Counted from the stretch's first letter, positions 9,286-18,365 are shown. The stretch: 64,000 nucleotides of DNA from Anabaena lutea FACHB-196 (GCF_014698305.1 NZ_JACJST010000008.1:145237-209236), one strand, 5' to 3'. The notes: generated by a model from the letters alone, not told the origin. A program made the numbers and translations.

Positions 9286-10458
9286 TTACAAGTAATTTGC
9301 TGGGTCAACGGGTGTACCATCACGACGGACTTCAAAATGCAGGTGAGGGCCTGTAGATAAGCCTGTAGAACCGACAGATGCGATCGCTTGTCCTTTTTGT
9401 ACAGCCTGTCCTTCGCTAACATACAACTCACTGCTGTGTCCATAAAGAGTGCTGATACCGTTGCTGTGACTGATAATTACAGCTTTACCATAACCACCAT
9501 ACCAACCTGCAAAAATCACCGTACCTGAATCTGCTGCCCGAATTGTACTACCATAACTGGCTGCAAAATCCAAACCGGCATGAAAGCGACGATAACCGAG
9601 AATTGGGTGTATTCTCCAGCCAAAAGGACTGCTGGTGGGTGCGTCGCTGGGAAATGCAAAGATACCCGTACCACGAATCCAAACTTTACTGTTAGCTTTT
9701 GCTAGTGCGGCTTCCCTTTCTTTTTCTTGAATCAAAGCTTCTAGATTTTGAGAATCTTTCTCCAGTTGATTTTGTGCAGCTTCTAAAGCCAAGCGATCGC
9801 TATTTAAGCGTTGAACTAATTCTGTTTGTGACTGGGCTTGATTTTGATAATCAGCTTTTTGGGCTAGTAATTGTTCTCTAATTAAAGCAATTTGGTTTTT
9901 CTGCGCTTCTACTTCTGTTCTTTGTTGAATTAATAAATTTGCTTGTTGAGACAGTCTCGCTAAAATTTGCTGATCTGCTTTATAAACCAACTTCAACTGA
10001 TAACGACGACTGATAAAATCGCTAATATTTTGACTTTGTAGTAAAACAGCTAATCCCTGAGAAATAGGGGAACGTTGAATATACCGCAATCTTGCGACTG
10101 TTGCAACTTGCCGATTTTCATAATCTCTTTCTGAAATAGCTAAATCAGCTTCTAACTGCTGGAGACGTTGGTTAGCTTGTTGTAATCTAAGTTCGCTTTC
10201 TTGAATATAGCTATTAGTAGTTTGGATATTTTGCTTGACACCAGTTAGGTGTTTTTGTGCTTCTATTTGTAAATTTGTTAAGCGATTCTGTTCCTGAATT
10301 ACATTCTCACGTTGTTGCTGAACTTGCTGCTGTTGTTGTTTAAGGGTGTTAATAGAATTTGCAGATACTGGCAACAGTATGAAAACTGTCCAGAAAATGC
10401 AACAACAGATCAGAAATAACCACCAGAATCTAATTTGTTTAAAAAATGCCGTTTTCAT
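9286..10458 (-). CDS. EnvC-like murein hydrolase activator, M23 family
   Basis: 390-residue secreted protein. An N-terminal hydrophobic segment (about 12-32) exports it. A long coiled coil (about 35-250, Gln- and Leu-rich) follows, then a C-terminal M23 domain (about 270-388). HxxxD (HAGLDF) and HxH (PHLHFEV) are both present, so it may be a peptidase itself rather than an inactive activator like E. coli EnvC. The architecture matches septal or cell-separation peptidases. It lies just downstream of the tRNA-Arg position and reads in the same direction. Confidence 0.9.
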   Translation of the reverse strand: MKTAFFKQIRFWWLFLICCCIFWTVFILLPVSANSINTLKQQQQQVQQQRENVIQEQNRLTNLQIEAQKHLTGVKQNIQTTNSYIQESELRLQQANQRLQQLEADLAISERDYENRQVATVARLRYIQRSPISQGLAVLLQSQNISDFISRRYQLKLVYKADQQILARLSQQANLLIQQRTEVEAQKNQIALIREQLLAQKADYQNQAQSQTELVQRLNSDRLALEAAQNQLEKDSQNLEALIQEKEREAALAKANSKVWIRGTGIFAFPSDAPTSSPFGWRIHPILGYRRFHAGLDFAASYGSTIRAADSGTVIFAGWYGGYGKAVIISHSNGISTLYGHSSELYVSEGQAVQKGQAIASVGSTGLSTGPHLHFEVRRDGTPVDPANYL

Positions 10459-10608
10459 CTAGTTAAATTCCGCCCAAGCAATGCAGATATGAACAATATT
10501 ATGCCCAAAATTGGGTAAAATTTAACACCCATCCCCAGATCACCGCCCCAATTTCTTAGATAAGTCGGTGATCTTGTTGTTCAAATCTCATTTAGGATAG
10601 CCATATAT

Positions 10609-10800
10609 ATGTCAAATTCCATTAACTCGCAACCAGTGCCATGTCAGAGTATTTGTAAAGACTGTGCTTTTTATGTCAAATTAGAATGCACTCACCCTGA
10701 TGAATCTGGAGTTAATTGTGATACTGTGATTTTCTGCAATTCTTTCACTCCTGCGGAAGAAGTTGACAGTCCTTGTGTTTCTTTTGGTAATGATGATTAA
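10609..10800 (+). CDS. Small cysteine-rich protein, unknown
   Basis: 63-residue soluble protein with an ATG start and seven cysteines, including CQSICKDC (C-x3-C-x2-C), KLEC, VNC, FC and a final PCVSF. The spacing suggests a small metal or Fe-S site, or disulfides. I do not recognise a named family. It is divergent from the EnvC-like gene and convergent with the prohibitin gene. Confidence 0.7.
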   Translation: MSNSINSQPVPCQSICKDCAFYVKLECTHPDESGVNCDTVIFCNSFTPAEEVDSPCVSFGNDD

Positions 10801-10844
10801 TATTAATTAGGTTCGTACTCCCAGCACAAACATCTGAAAAGATT

Positions 10845-11741
10845 TTATGGTTTTGTTGTTACTGAATCTGGTTGAATTAAAATAGGAATTCCCCCCTTTT
10901 CAGAACCGATAACTACAATCTTAGAGTTATTAGATTGAGCAAGTTTTTCTGTAGCTTCAATTGTGCGTAATTGCAGAACTTGGTTAGTGAGTCCACCAGA
11001 GATAATTTTTTGAGCATCAGCGATACCTTTCGCTTCTATTGTCTTGCGTTCAGCTTCTTGACGCTCTTTTTCCAACACAAATTTCATCTGTTCATTTTCT
11101 TGTTCTGCTTTGAGTTTTTCTTGAATAGCTGTTTGCAGAGTTTCAGGCATTTTCACATTTCTCAAAAGTGCTTGGTCAACTATAAAACCCAAACTTGGTA
11201 TTTCTTGTATCAGTTGTTGATTAATTTTTTGAACTATTTCTTGGCGTTTTGTTGAGTAAACTGCACTTGCTGGATAGTTTGCTGTAATAGCGCGGACAGT
11301 AGAACGAAATCGGGAAATGATCAATTGTTTTTCATCAGTTCCAATTGTTTTATATACTATCGCTGCTTTCTGGGGGTCAAGTCTATATTGAAGACTGACA
11401 TCAAGATTTAAACTCAAACCTTCTTGAGATGTTGTGTCTATGTTTTCCTTAATATCTTTAAGACGAGTAGAAAAATTCAAAACTTTAGCAAAAGGGTTAA
11501 CTACGTGGACACCTGAATCGAGGGTATTGTCGGAAACTTTACCAAATAAGTTGACAATACCAACATTCCCCGGTGGAACTATCACCAAAAGTCTGGAAAT
11601 AGAAGGCATTAGTGCAATAGTACCAATCAATATGGTAATTCCACGTACCGCAAATTGAGTCTTTGCATTGGTTATTCTGCCGGTTTGGAGATATATGAGA
11701 ATTGCTATGAGACTTGTGAGGAGGGAGAATATAAAGCCCAT
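10845..11741 (-). CDS. Prohibitin-family (SPFH/Band 7) membrane protein
   Basis: 298-residue membrane scaffold protein. An N-terminal segment (about 1-20) and a second hydrophobic stretch (about 32-55) anchor it. The SPFH domain spans about 55-220 (VPPGNVGIVNLFGKV; DVSLQYRLDP; FRSTVRAITANYPASAVYSTKR), followed by a charged coiled coil (KAEQENEQMKFVLEKERQEAERK). Prohibitin homologues form ring-shaped membrane assemblies and often associate with FtsH; that partnership is family knowledge and is not shown here. Monocistronic. Confidence 0.93.
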   Translation of the reverse strand: MGFIFSLLTSLIAILIYLQTGRITNAKTQFAVRGITILIGTIALMPSISRLLVIVPPGNVGIVNLFGKVSDNTLDSGVHVVNPFAKVLNFSTRLKDIKENIDTTSQEGLSLNLDVSLQYRLDPQKAAIVYKTIGTDEKQLIISRFRSTVRAITANYPASAVYSTKRQEIVQKINQQLIQEIPSLGFIVDQALLRNVKMPETLQTAIQEKLKAEQENEQMKFVLEKERQEAERKTIEAKGIADAQKIISGGLTNQVLQLRTIEATEKLAQSNNSKIVVIGSEKGGIPILIQPDSVTTKP

Positions 11742-11886
11742 GAGATTTTCTGTATTGTTAAGATGTTATATATACTTAACATACAAGTATAATAATAAGT
11801 TTAAGGTTTGGTTATCAATAAAATCTATTATTCTCAATCTCTGTCCTGTTTACTTAAACGGGTTTCAAAAATATCATGATCTTCTT

Positions 11887-12110
11887 TCTGTCTTTTGCGT
11901 CTAACGCACTTCGTGCTTCGTTGGTGCGTCTTTGCGTGAGACAAAAAACGGAAGGTAGAACCTTCCTGATAGCATTCCCAGTCAGAGACTGGGAACGAGA
12001 TTAAACTATTTACCGTTATTAATTAGAATGCGTTCAGCTAACTTTTCCGGGACTTCTTGCAAATGATCTTCCAATGAAAAGAAGCAACGCCTAAAGTAAG
12101 CGATTTAAGT
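11887..12110. repeat. Left copy of a 220-base direct repeat (EF-G-like gene 3' end)
   Basis: This stretch is a diverged copy of 12690-12918, in the same orientation. It includes the AGAACCTTC palindrome region, the GCATTCCCAGTCAGAGACTGGGAACGAGATTAAACTATTTAC block, and the last codons of the EF-G-like gene. The two copies bracket the DUF29 gene. Confidence 0.88.
12006..12105 (-). pseudogene. Fragment of the EF-G-like gene C-terminus
   Basis: On the minus strand this reads EDHLQEVPEKLAERILINNGK then stop, almost the same as the true C-terminus of the EF-G-like protein encoded at 12797-14833. Just upstream a 5-base deletion (WEQDH region) breaks the frame, and the rest of the gene is absent. 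It is a non-functional duplication remnant. Confidence 0.85.
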
Positions 12111-12197
12111 ATAATGATTATATCACCTAATGATTCTATGCGTACCTAAAGAGCTTACCGTAAAATCTCACAATTTATTTGAGGAGGTTGGAATAAA

Positions 12198-12665
12198 ATG
12201 ACAGCAACTCAACCAACAAACCTGACTAATTCAAATCTTTATAATGAAGACTTTTATCTGTGGATAGAAACAACAGCCAAACAATTAAAAAATGGTAACT
12301 TTGCAGAAATTGACTTAACTAATTTAATTGAAGAAATTGAAAGCATGGGGAGAAGTGAAAAAAGAGCATTAAAAAGTAATTTATTAGTTGTATTAATGCA
12401 CCTACTCAAATATAAATATCAGCCAGAAAAACGCAGCAATAGTTGGTTATCTACTATATTTGAACATAGACGCAGATTGAAAGAAGACTTAACCGAAAGT
12501 CCAAGTTTAAAAAAATACTTCTCTGACGTATTTAACGAATCTTATCAAGATGCAAGAAAACAAGCATCCTTAGAAACAGGATTATCACTTGATACTTTTC
12601 CTGTAGATTCTCCCTTTACTACAGATGAAACTTTAAATCAAGATTATTTACCAGAACAACATTGA
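12198..12665 (+). CDS. DUF29 family protein
   Basis: 155-residue DUF29 protein, a family strongly expanded in cyanobacteria and of unknown function. The signature is clear: YNEDFYLWIETTAKQLKNG, then LIEEIESMGRSEKRALKSNL, then LLKYKYQPEKRSNSW. A good ribosome site (GAGGAGG) precedes the ATG. The gene sits between two direct repeats of the end of the adjacent EF-G-like gene, so the locus probably arrived or was rearranged as a unit. Confidence 0.9.
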   Translation: MTATQPTNLTNSNLYNEDFYLWIETTAKQLKNGNFAEIDLTNLIEEIESMGRSEKRALKSNLLVVLMHLLKYKYQPEKRSNSWLSTIFEHRRRLKEDLTESPSLKKYFSDVFNESYQDARKQASLETGLSLDTFPVDSPFTTDETLNQDYLPEQH

Positions 12666-12689
12666 TTTTTTTCTTATCTTTTCTCCTTC

Positions 12690-12918
12690 CTTTGCGTCTT
12701 TGCTCCTTTGTGCCTTTGCGCGAAATAAAAAATAAAAAACAGAAGGTAGAACCTTCTAGATAGCATTCCCAGTCAGAGACTGGGAACGAGATTAAACTAT
12801 TTACTATTACCGTTACCACCATTAGTAGTGAGAATGCGTTCAGCCAGCTTTTCTGGTACTTCTTGCAGATGATCTTGTTCCCAATGGAAAGAACCAACAC
12901 CAAGAGTAAGCGATCGCA
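12690..12918. repeat. Right copy of the direct repeat (intact EF-G-like 3' end)
   Basis: The partner of 11887-12110. It covers the downstream flank and the last 40 codons or so of the EF-G-like gene. Here the reading frame is intact. Outside this block no similarity to the left copy is visible. Confidence 0.85.
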
Positions 12919-14833
12919 ATTCTACAATAAAATTCTGCATTTCCGCTTGGGGTAAATATGCAGCCACATTATCCCAACCTGGCCAATCATGTCTACCTTC
13001 ATAACCCAAAATCTGCCCCCGTCTACCAGTCAAAAGTTGCAAAACTTTAGAAGTAAACTCACTGGGACTATTCACATCTACCTTTAAAATCGGTTCTAAT
13101 AAAGTAGGTTGGGCTTGGGTTACTCCCGTCTGCATAGCTAACCGTGCAGCTTGTTTAAAAGCTTGTTCCGAACTATCAACGCTGTGATAAGAACCATTTG
13201 TTAATGTCACCGCAACATCTACCATTGGAAAACCCAAAGGCCCGTGGGTGAGAAATTCCCGCACACCCATTTCTACCCCAGGAATGTACTGTCTAGGAAC
13301 CACACCACCAACAATTTTTTCATTAAAGTTGAAACCTTCCCCTCTTGGTAAAGGTTGAATATCTAAATAAACATCTCCAAATTGTCCATGTCCACCGCTT
13401 TGATGTTTATAACGTCCATGCACCGAGTTTACAGGTTTACGAATAGTTTCTTTGTAAGGAACTTGAGGTAAATGAGTAGACATAGGTAAATTATATTTGC
13501 GACGTAATCTATCTAAAGCAACTTGCAAATGTATTTCACCTTGTCCCCAAAGGATAACTTCGTGGGTGTCTCCATGTTGTTCCCAAGTTAACGCTGGATC
13601 TTCTTCCAATAACTTAGTAATTGCACTGCTGAGTTTTACCTCATCATTGCGTTTTTCAGGTGTAATTGCTAAAGCAAAAACTGGTTCTAATTGTTTAGCT
13701 TTGGGTAATTCCATCATTTGGGAATCTGTAGAAAGTGTATCCCCAGTTCTCATTCCTTCCAACCGACTTATAGCCACAATTTCCCCAGCTACAGCTTGAT
13801 TCACTTGCTGTTGTTGTTGTCCCATTAAACGGTAAAGACCACCAGTACGAACACCATTTAAAACAATACCATCAGTTAATGTTCCTTGCCATACTCGCAC
13901 TAGGGAAACTTTACCACCTTGAGGAGTGTAAAAAGTTTTGAGAACTTGCGCTAAAGGAGTATCACTGATTTTCTCCAAACGCCGTTCCATTGTTGTTTCT
14001 GGTTCCGGTGCTTCTCTAAGTAAAGCTTCTAATAAAGGTCTAACACCAAAGTCTTGTTCTGCAACACCAAAGAAAACAGGTACTACTAAATCAGCACCTA
14101 ATTCCAGTTTTAAATCTTTGATAATTTCCTCTTGGGAAGGTTCAATGTCTTCTAAAATTTCTTCGAGTAAATGATCGTCAAAATTTGCCAAAGCTTCTAA
14201 CATTTCTGCTCTGGCTATATGTTCTTCTGCTTTTAAATGTTCTGGAAAAGGTATAGAATCAGCAGGTGAGCCGGCATGATATTGATAAGCTTGTTCACTT
14301 ACCATATCTATAAATCCTGTGAGTTGTTCCCCCTGCATAATGGGAAATTGGTGCAGCACTAAAGGACGACTAGAAACAGCTTTCAGTGCGTGTAATGTTT
14401 CTAAAACGTGAATATTCACCCTATCCATTTTATTCACAAAAACGATATGGGGAATTTCCCAATCATCAAGGAATTTAAATAATGGTGCTAGGGTAAGAAC
14501 TCTATCTTTGATCGGTTCGCAAACGACAATTGCGGCATCGACTCCCATTAAAGCATTATATGTTTCTTGGGCAAATTCTATAGAACCGGGACAATCTATA
14601 AAAGTGAAGCGGGTATTTTCATATTCGGTATTAGCTGCGGATACCTCAACACTCATACGCCGATCTCTTGCTTCGTTGGCGCTATCTCCGACTGTGTTAC
14701 CATCTTTAACGTTACCTTTGCGAGAAATCGCTCCGGTGACAAATAACAAACTTTCGAGTAAAGTGGTTTTTCCGCTCAAATAAGGGCCGACAATTGCCAC
14801 ATTCCGCGAACCGGATTTTACTTTTTCGTTCAT
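12797..14833 (-). CDS. Elongation factor G-like GTPase (EF-G paralogue)
   Basis: 678-residue translational GTPase paralogue with the EF-G domain order. The P-loop is GPYLSGKTT (16-24) and the guanine motif NKMD is present. Domains II-V run to the C-terminus (e.g. HGRYKHQSGGHGQFGDVYLDI in domain IV). Two catalytic elements differ from true EF-G. The G3 motif is DCPGS (80-84), so the catalytic histidine of DxPGH is a serine. Switch I reads RDRRMSVEVSAA rather than ERGITI. This fits the EF-G-like/EF-G2 group, whose members may not be true translocases. The function is unclear. Confidence 0.9.
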   Translation of the reverse strand: MNEKVKSGSRNVAIVGPYLSGKTTLLESLLFVTGAISRKGNVKDGNTVGDSANEARDRRMSVEVSAANTEYENTRFTFIDCPGSIEFAQETYNALMGVDAAIVVCEPIKDRVLTLAPLFKFLDDWEIPHIVFVNKMDRVNIHVLETLHALKAVSSRPLVLHQFPIMQGEQLTGFIDMVSEQAYQYHAGSPADSIPFPEHLKAEEHIARAEMLEALANFDDHLLEEILEDIEPSQEEIIKDLKLELGADLVVPVFFGVAEQDFGVRPLLEALLREAPEPETTMERRLEKISDTPLAQVLKTFYTPQGGKVSLVRVWQGTLTDGIVLNGVRTGGLYRLMGQQQQQVNQAVAGEIVAISRLEGMRTGDTLSTDSQMMELPKAKQLEPVFALAITPEKRNDEVKLSSAITKLLEEDPALTWEQHGDTHEVILWGQGEIHLQVALDRLRRKYNLPMSTHLPQVPYKETIRKPVNSVHGRYKHQSGGHGQFGDVYLDIQPLPRGEGFNFNEKIVGGVVPRQYIPGVEMGVREFLTHGPLGFPMVDVAVTLTNGSYHSVDSSEQAFKQAARLAMQTGVTQAQPTLLEPILKVDVNSPSEFTSKVLQLLTGRRGQILGYEGRHDWPGWDNVAAYLPQAEMQNFIVELRSLTLGVGSFHWEQDHLQEVPEKLAERILTTNGGNGNSK

Positions 14834-15079
14834 AAATTCTCCTTTGCGGTGATTCCCTGAACCGCATTCTGTGTTTTTCAGGAGTAATTCATTTATGTGG
14901 TCAGGAGAATTATTCCTGCTTTAATTTTTTATTATCCTCCTTTTAATCTAAAGATAAAAAAATCGTTGCTTGTTGTAAGATTTAGCTTAAGAAAAGTTAA
15001 GTAGTACTAAGTTTTATTCTGAATCTAAACTTTTTGTAAAATAATTCGTTTGTAGCAATATTTTCTATCTAGTAAATTT

Positions 15080-16075
15080 ATGACATTATCATTAAAACAA
15101 TATCCTCTAATTGGAATTGTCACTTTGCTGGTAATAAATGTAAATATTAGTCCAGTAATTTCAACCTCTCCCCCAATCAACTCAACTCAATTAAATATAA
15201 AACCCCTCTTCTACAAGGAGAGAGGCTTTAACTCCCGATTCCCGCGTCGGGAGGTTAGGTCTTTTTTCGCTCAAACTATCAATCGTCAAACGGCGTTAGA
15301 CAATTTAAATCAAGGCTTACAGGCGATTCAAGGGGGAAAGCTTGAAGATGCAATTACCGCGTTTCGTCAAGCAACTCGATTAGATCCGACCTTAGCACCA
15401 GCACACTATAATTTAGGTTTAGCACTGCGACAAGCTGGAAAACTACAACCAGCAGCAGATGCTTTTTATCAAGCTACGCAAACAGATCCTCTATTTGCTC
15501 CGGCTTTTGCTAATTTAGGAGGTGCGTTGTTAGAAGGGAATAATTTACAGTTAGCGGTTGATTATTTACAACGGGCGTTACAATTAGATCCGCAACTGGG
15601 CTTTGCCCATTATAACTTGGGATTGGTACGAGAAATACAAAAAGATTGGGAGAGTGCGATCGCATCTTTTAAAAAAGCCATCACATATAGTCAAAATTCC
15701 CCAGAACCAGCCTATCATTTAGGAATGTCTTATTTGCAACAAGGCAAAATTGAACTCGCACAGGAAGCCTTTACCAAAGCAATCACCATAAATCCCAGAT
15801 ATGCAGAGGCGCATTATAATCTTGGTTCAATTTGGTTTAATCAGGGCAAATTTAACGAAGCATTAGCAGCATTTAGAAAATCAGCCGAAGTAAATTCCAA
15901 TTATGCTGATGCTTATTATGGTGCAGGATTAGTTTTTATACAATTAAAGCAATATTCAGAAGCAGTTAAAGTATTCCAATATGCCAGAGATTTATATAAA
16001 ACTCAGAAAAATTCCCAATGGGCAATAAATGCTGAACAATTGTTAATACAAGCACAAAACTTAAATAACAATTAA
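15080..16075 (+). CDS. TPR repeat protein with in-frame dispersed repeat
   Basis: 331-residue protein with a hydrophobic N-terminal segment (about 8-25, probably a signal peptide) and about seven tandem TPR units from about 72 to 330. The repeat core shows AxAHYNLGLALRQAGKLxxA. TPR arrays mediate protein-protein contacts; the partner is unknown. Residues 42-60 or so (KPLFYKERGFNSRFPRREVR) are encoded by a copy of a non-coding dispersed repeat (15201-15260) and look like an insertion between the signal peptide and the TPRs. Confidence 0.88.
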   Translation: MTLSLKQYPLIGIVTLLVINVNISPVISTSPPINSTQLNIKPLFYKERGFNSRFPRREVRSFFAQTINRQTALDNLNQGLQAIQGGKLEDAITAFRQATRLDPTLAPAHYNLGLALRQAGKLQPAADAFYQATQTDPLFAPAFANLGGALLEGNNLQLAVDYLQRALQLDPQLGFAHYNLGLVREIQKDWESAIASFKKAITYSQNSPEPAYHLGMSYLQQGKIELAQEAFTKAITINPRYAEAHYNLGSIWFNQGKFNEALAAFRKSAEVNSNYADAYYGAGLVFIQLKQYSEAVKVFQYARDLYKTQKNSQWAINAEQLLIQAQNLNNN

Positions 16076-16185
16076 ATAACCAATTAAATAACAAACCACG
16101 CTGAGGCGCGAACCTTTAATATTACGTAACAATAAGATAATTGGGTTAACTGGCTGGTGTGGTCTGAATCCCAATAGGAATGAAA

Positions 16186-16740
16186 ATGCATACACAGAAA
16201 CGCTTCAAGAGCCGATTTTTATTTTTTGACCGCTGGTTAGATCGTCATGCGATCGTTCGCAACATGGAGGCTTTCCAAGACTTAATTGTCATTTTCCTCT
16301 GTTTAGCCTTGTTTGCAGTCATGTTAGTACAATTGTGGGGAATATTTATTTCTCTCACTCATTCACTAGACTACAAACAAGTAACAGCTAAAATGTTATT
16401 TGTGTTGATTCTAGTTGAGTTATTTCGACTACTCATGATTTACTTACAAGAGCATAGTATTGCTGTTGGTGTAGCAGTCGAAGTCACAATTGTTTCCGTT
16501 CTGAGGGAAGTAGTAGTTCACGGTGCGCTAGAAATTTCTGGAATACAGACAGCAGCAATTTGTGGCTTATTGTTGATGTTGGGTGGACTATTATTAGTGT
16601 GTGCGAAAACACCACATATGGATTGCATGAGTGCTAACACAAAGTTTTGCCCGATAGTGCATCAAGGAGGTAGAGAACAGGAAAATGAACTAGAATTTCG
16701 ATATTCACGTACCTGTGATGAAAACCAACCTCCTGCATAA
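16186..16740 (+). CDS. PsiE-family membrane protein
   Basis: 184-residue integral membrane protein resembling phosphate-starvation-inducible PsiE. Four hydrophobic segments are visible: about 35-58, 75-92, 98-118 (weak) and 125-145. Two ATGs at 16180 and 16186 are possible. AGGA is directly against the first and six bases from the second, so I prefer 16186. The C-terminal tail (about 50 residues) is soluble and Cys-containing. No obvious Pho box was found, so phosphate regulation is family inference only. Confidence 0.8.
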   Translation: MHTQKRFKSRFLFFDRWLDRHAIVRNMEAFQDLIVIFLCLALFAVMLVQLWGIFISLTHSLDYKQVTAKMLFVLILVELFRLLMIYLQEHSIAVGVAVEVTIVSVLREVVVHGALEISGIQTAAICGLLLMLGGLLLVCAKTPHMDCMSANTKFCPIVHQGGREQENELEFRYSRTCDENQPPA

Positions 16741-16920
16741 GTAAGCCAAAAGACATAATTCTCTGGCTAGATAAACCAAGCCATAAAAGTAGCAAGTGGG
16801 AATACCAAATACTTGAGGCTGCCTCAGCAGCCTTGATACTTTTCCTTCAGCTTTTTGGTAGATGAAGGACTCTTTGAGAGTGAGTATAAATTAATTAGAA
16901 ACTTTCAAAAGGGTAAATTT

Positions 16921-17160
16921 ATGACTACTGGTAACGGACAATCGCAACAACCAATTAGTAATTTAGAGTACGACTTCATCACCGTACTGCACAACAAAGC
17001 CGCAGCAGTACAAGCTTACGAACGTTACATTCAAGATGCACAAGAAGTTAATTCTCAACCTTGTGTAGAACTATTCCAAAAATTGCGTCAATCAGAAATT
17101 GAAGAAGCACAAGAAATTCGTCATCATCTGCAACAAGTGATGGCACAAGGAAGGATGTAA
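16921..17160 (+). CDS. Small conserved helical protein, unknown
   Basis: 79-residue soluble, helix-rich protein: NLEYDFITVLHNKAAAVQAY, then CVELFQKLRQSEIEEAQEIRHHL. I start it at the ATG 16921 (AAAAGGG upstream) rather than at an earlier alternative codon. Its composition resembles small four-helix or ferritin-like proteins of cyanobacteria, with E and H residues spaced on helices, but no named family can be asserted. Confidence 0.75.
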   Translation: MTTGNGQSQQPISNLEYDFITVLHNKAAAVQAYERYIQDAQEVNSQPCVELFQKLRQSEIEEAQEIRHHLQQVMAQGRM

Positions 17161-17241
17161 ACTTTAAATCCGTAGGGTGCGTTAGCGACAGCGTAACGCA
17201 CCATTGATATTTTTGAAAATGACCCTTAAAATTTAGTATAG

Positions 17242-17913
17242 TCAATCACTTTCATTTGTTGAAATATTTTCTTCAGCCTCTGATTCTGCTTCATAAATCA
17301 GTGAATATCGTAAAAAGCTATCTCTAATATCTCTAGCTAACTGATCAAATGTTATGCAAATAATTTTGCGGGAATCTACTAAAACTTTATTTAAACGCCA
17401 CTTTAATCTAGCTTTATCAATATCAGAGATAAAAGCATCTCTACCTATAATAAGGATTCCATAAAACTCTATATTTTCACTACCGAAAATAGAACGAGCT
17501 AAGGAAGTATTTTTAAAATCATCAATTTTCCAAAACCAATCAATAATTTGACTAAAACCATGTTCAAATCTGGGCGACCAATCTGATGTACTTCTTCCTT
17601 TATCTACAAAAATACTGTCTTTAGTAGCGTCTTCAAATTCAATAAAACAGTAGGTATTATTGACAGAATCACCGATGGCTAAATCGGCACGAAAATCCCC
17701 AAAAAAGCTAAATTCATGTTTAATTTGGTCAAATCTAACCATCTGAGGAATGTAAAAAGCAATATATGCAGATAAATGTAGTCGCTGCTTAAAAAAAGGG
17801 AGTATATGTTCACTTTCTTTTAATTCACGATTATTGAGAAGTAACTTTTCAAATTCTTCAAGCTCAACTAGACATTTTTTAAGGTCTAAATTGAATGAGT
17901 CTAGCCCTTTCAT
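17242..17913 (-). CDS. Shedu-like DUF4263 nuclease
   Basis: 223-residue protein matching the DUF4263/SduA (Shedu) nuclease core. A PD-(D/E)XK-like arrangement is visible: FRADLAIGD (Asp), then TYCFIEFEDATKDSIF (E-x-E in place of E-x-K), then the downstream SPRFEHGFSQIIDWFWKID helix with the Gln typical of the family. Shedu proteins defend against phage and plasmids. The N-terminal 75 residues are helical and not recognised. It follows the RelE-like gene by only 3 bases, so the two are probably co-transcribed. The substituted lysine leaves activity open. Confidence 0.72.
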   Translation of the reverse strand: MKGLDSFNLDLKKCLVELEEFEKLLLNNRELKESEHILPFFKQRLHLSAYIAFYIPQMVRFDQIKHEFSFFGDFRADLAIGDSVNNTYCFIEFEDATKDSIFVDKGRSTSDWSPRFEHGFSQIIDWFWKIDDFKNTSLARSIFGSENIEFYGILIIGRDAFISDIDKARLKWRLNKVLVDSRKIICITFDQLARDIRDSFLRYSLIYEAESEAEENISTNESD

Positions 17914-17916
17914 TTG

Positions 17917-18240
17917 CTAACTAACCTCTTTCAATTTTTGATAAAACCTCTCAAGACGGTCATGATTAACTATATCAACAATAGTGACTTGTCTATCTTT
18001 AAATTCAAAAATAACTCTATATTTTAAACCTGCTCGCGCAATAAAAGAATTAGGAATAGATTTCAAAGCGTGAGTGTCTATATCTGAACAATTAGGAAAT
18101 TCTTCTAGACAATTAAGAACACGAATTACTTTCTTTTTATCTTCAATTGGTAAAGTGTCAAGTGCAATTTGTGCTTTATCAAGTAAAACCACTTGATTTT
18201 TAGTTAACTGTTGGTTGCTAGATTCAATACCTGAATTCAT
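17917..18240 (-). CDS. RelE/ParE-like toxin fold protein
   Basis: 107-residue protein of the RelE/ParE superfamily. After a 22-residue N-terminal extension come helices (KAQIALDTLPIEDKKKVIRVLNCLEEFP) and the beta core (SFIARAGLKYRVIFEFKDRQVTIVDIVNHDRLERFY), typical of mRNA interferases. No antitoxin gene lies directly next to it; its neighbour is the DUF4263 gene 3 bases downstream. It may therefore be an orphan toxin or part of a two-gene defence unit. Confidence 0.75.
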   Translation of the reverse strand: MNSGIESSNQQLTKNQVVLLDKAQIALDTLPIEDKKKVIRVLNCLEEFPNCSDIDTHALKSIPNSFIARAGLKYRVIFEFKDRQVTIVDIVNHDRLERFYQKLKEVS

Positions 18241-18365
18241 AAAATCACATATTTTTCTAGATAATATTTACATTATACTATGATTAATGAAACTTTGACC
18301 ACTCATTATATCGCATACCAAACACCCTAGCAGTGCTATCAAAATTAAAAATCCGTCTGCATAAA

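Noticed and set aside
11668..11904. 78-codon plus-strand frame at the prohibitin start
   Set aside because: It overlaps the true prohibitin start on the other strand and continues into AT-rich DNA; no product is recognised.
12619..12903. 94-codon minus-strand frame across the end of the DUF29 and EF-G-like genes
   Set aside because: It overlaps real genes on both sides, reads through the repeat, and has charge runs typical of shadow frames.
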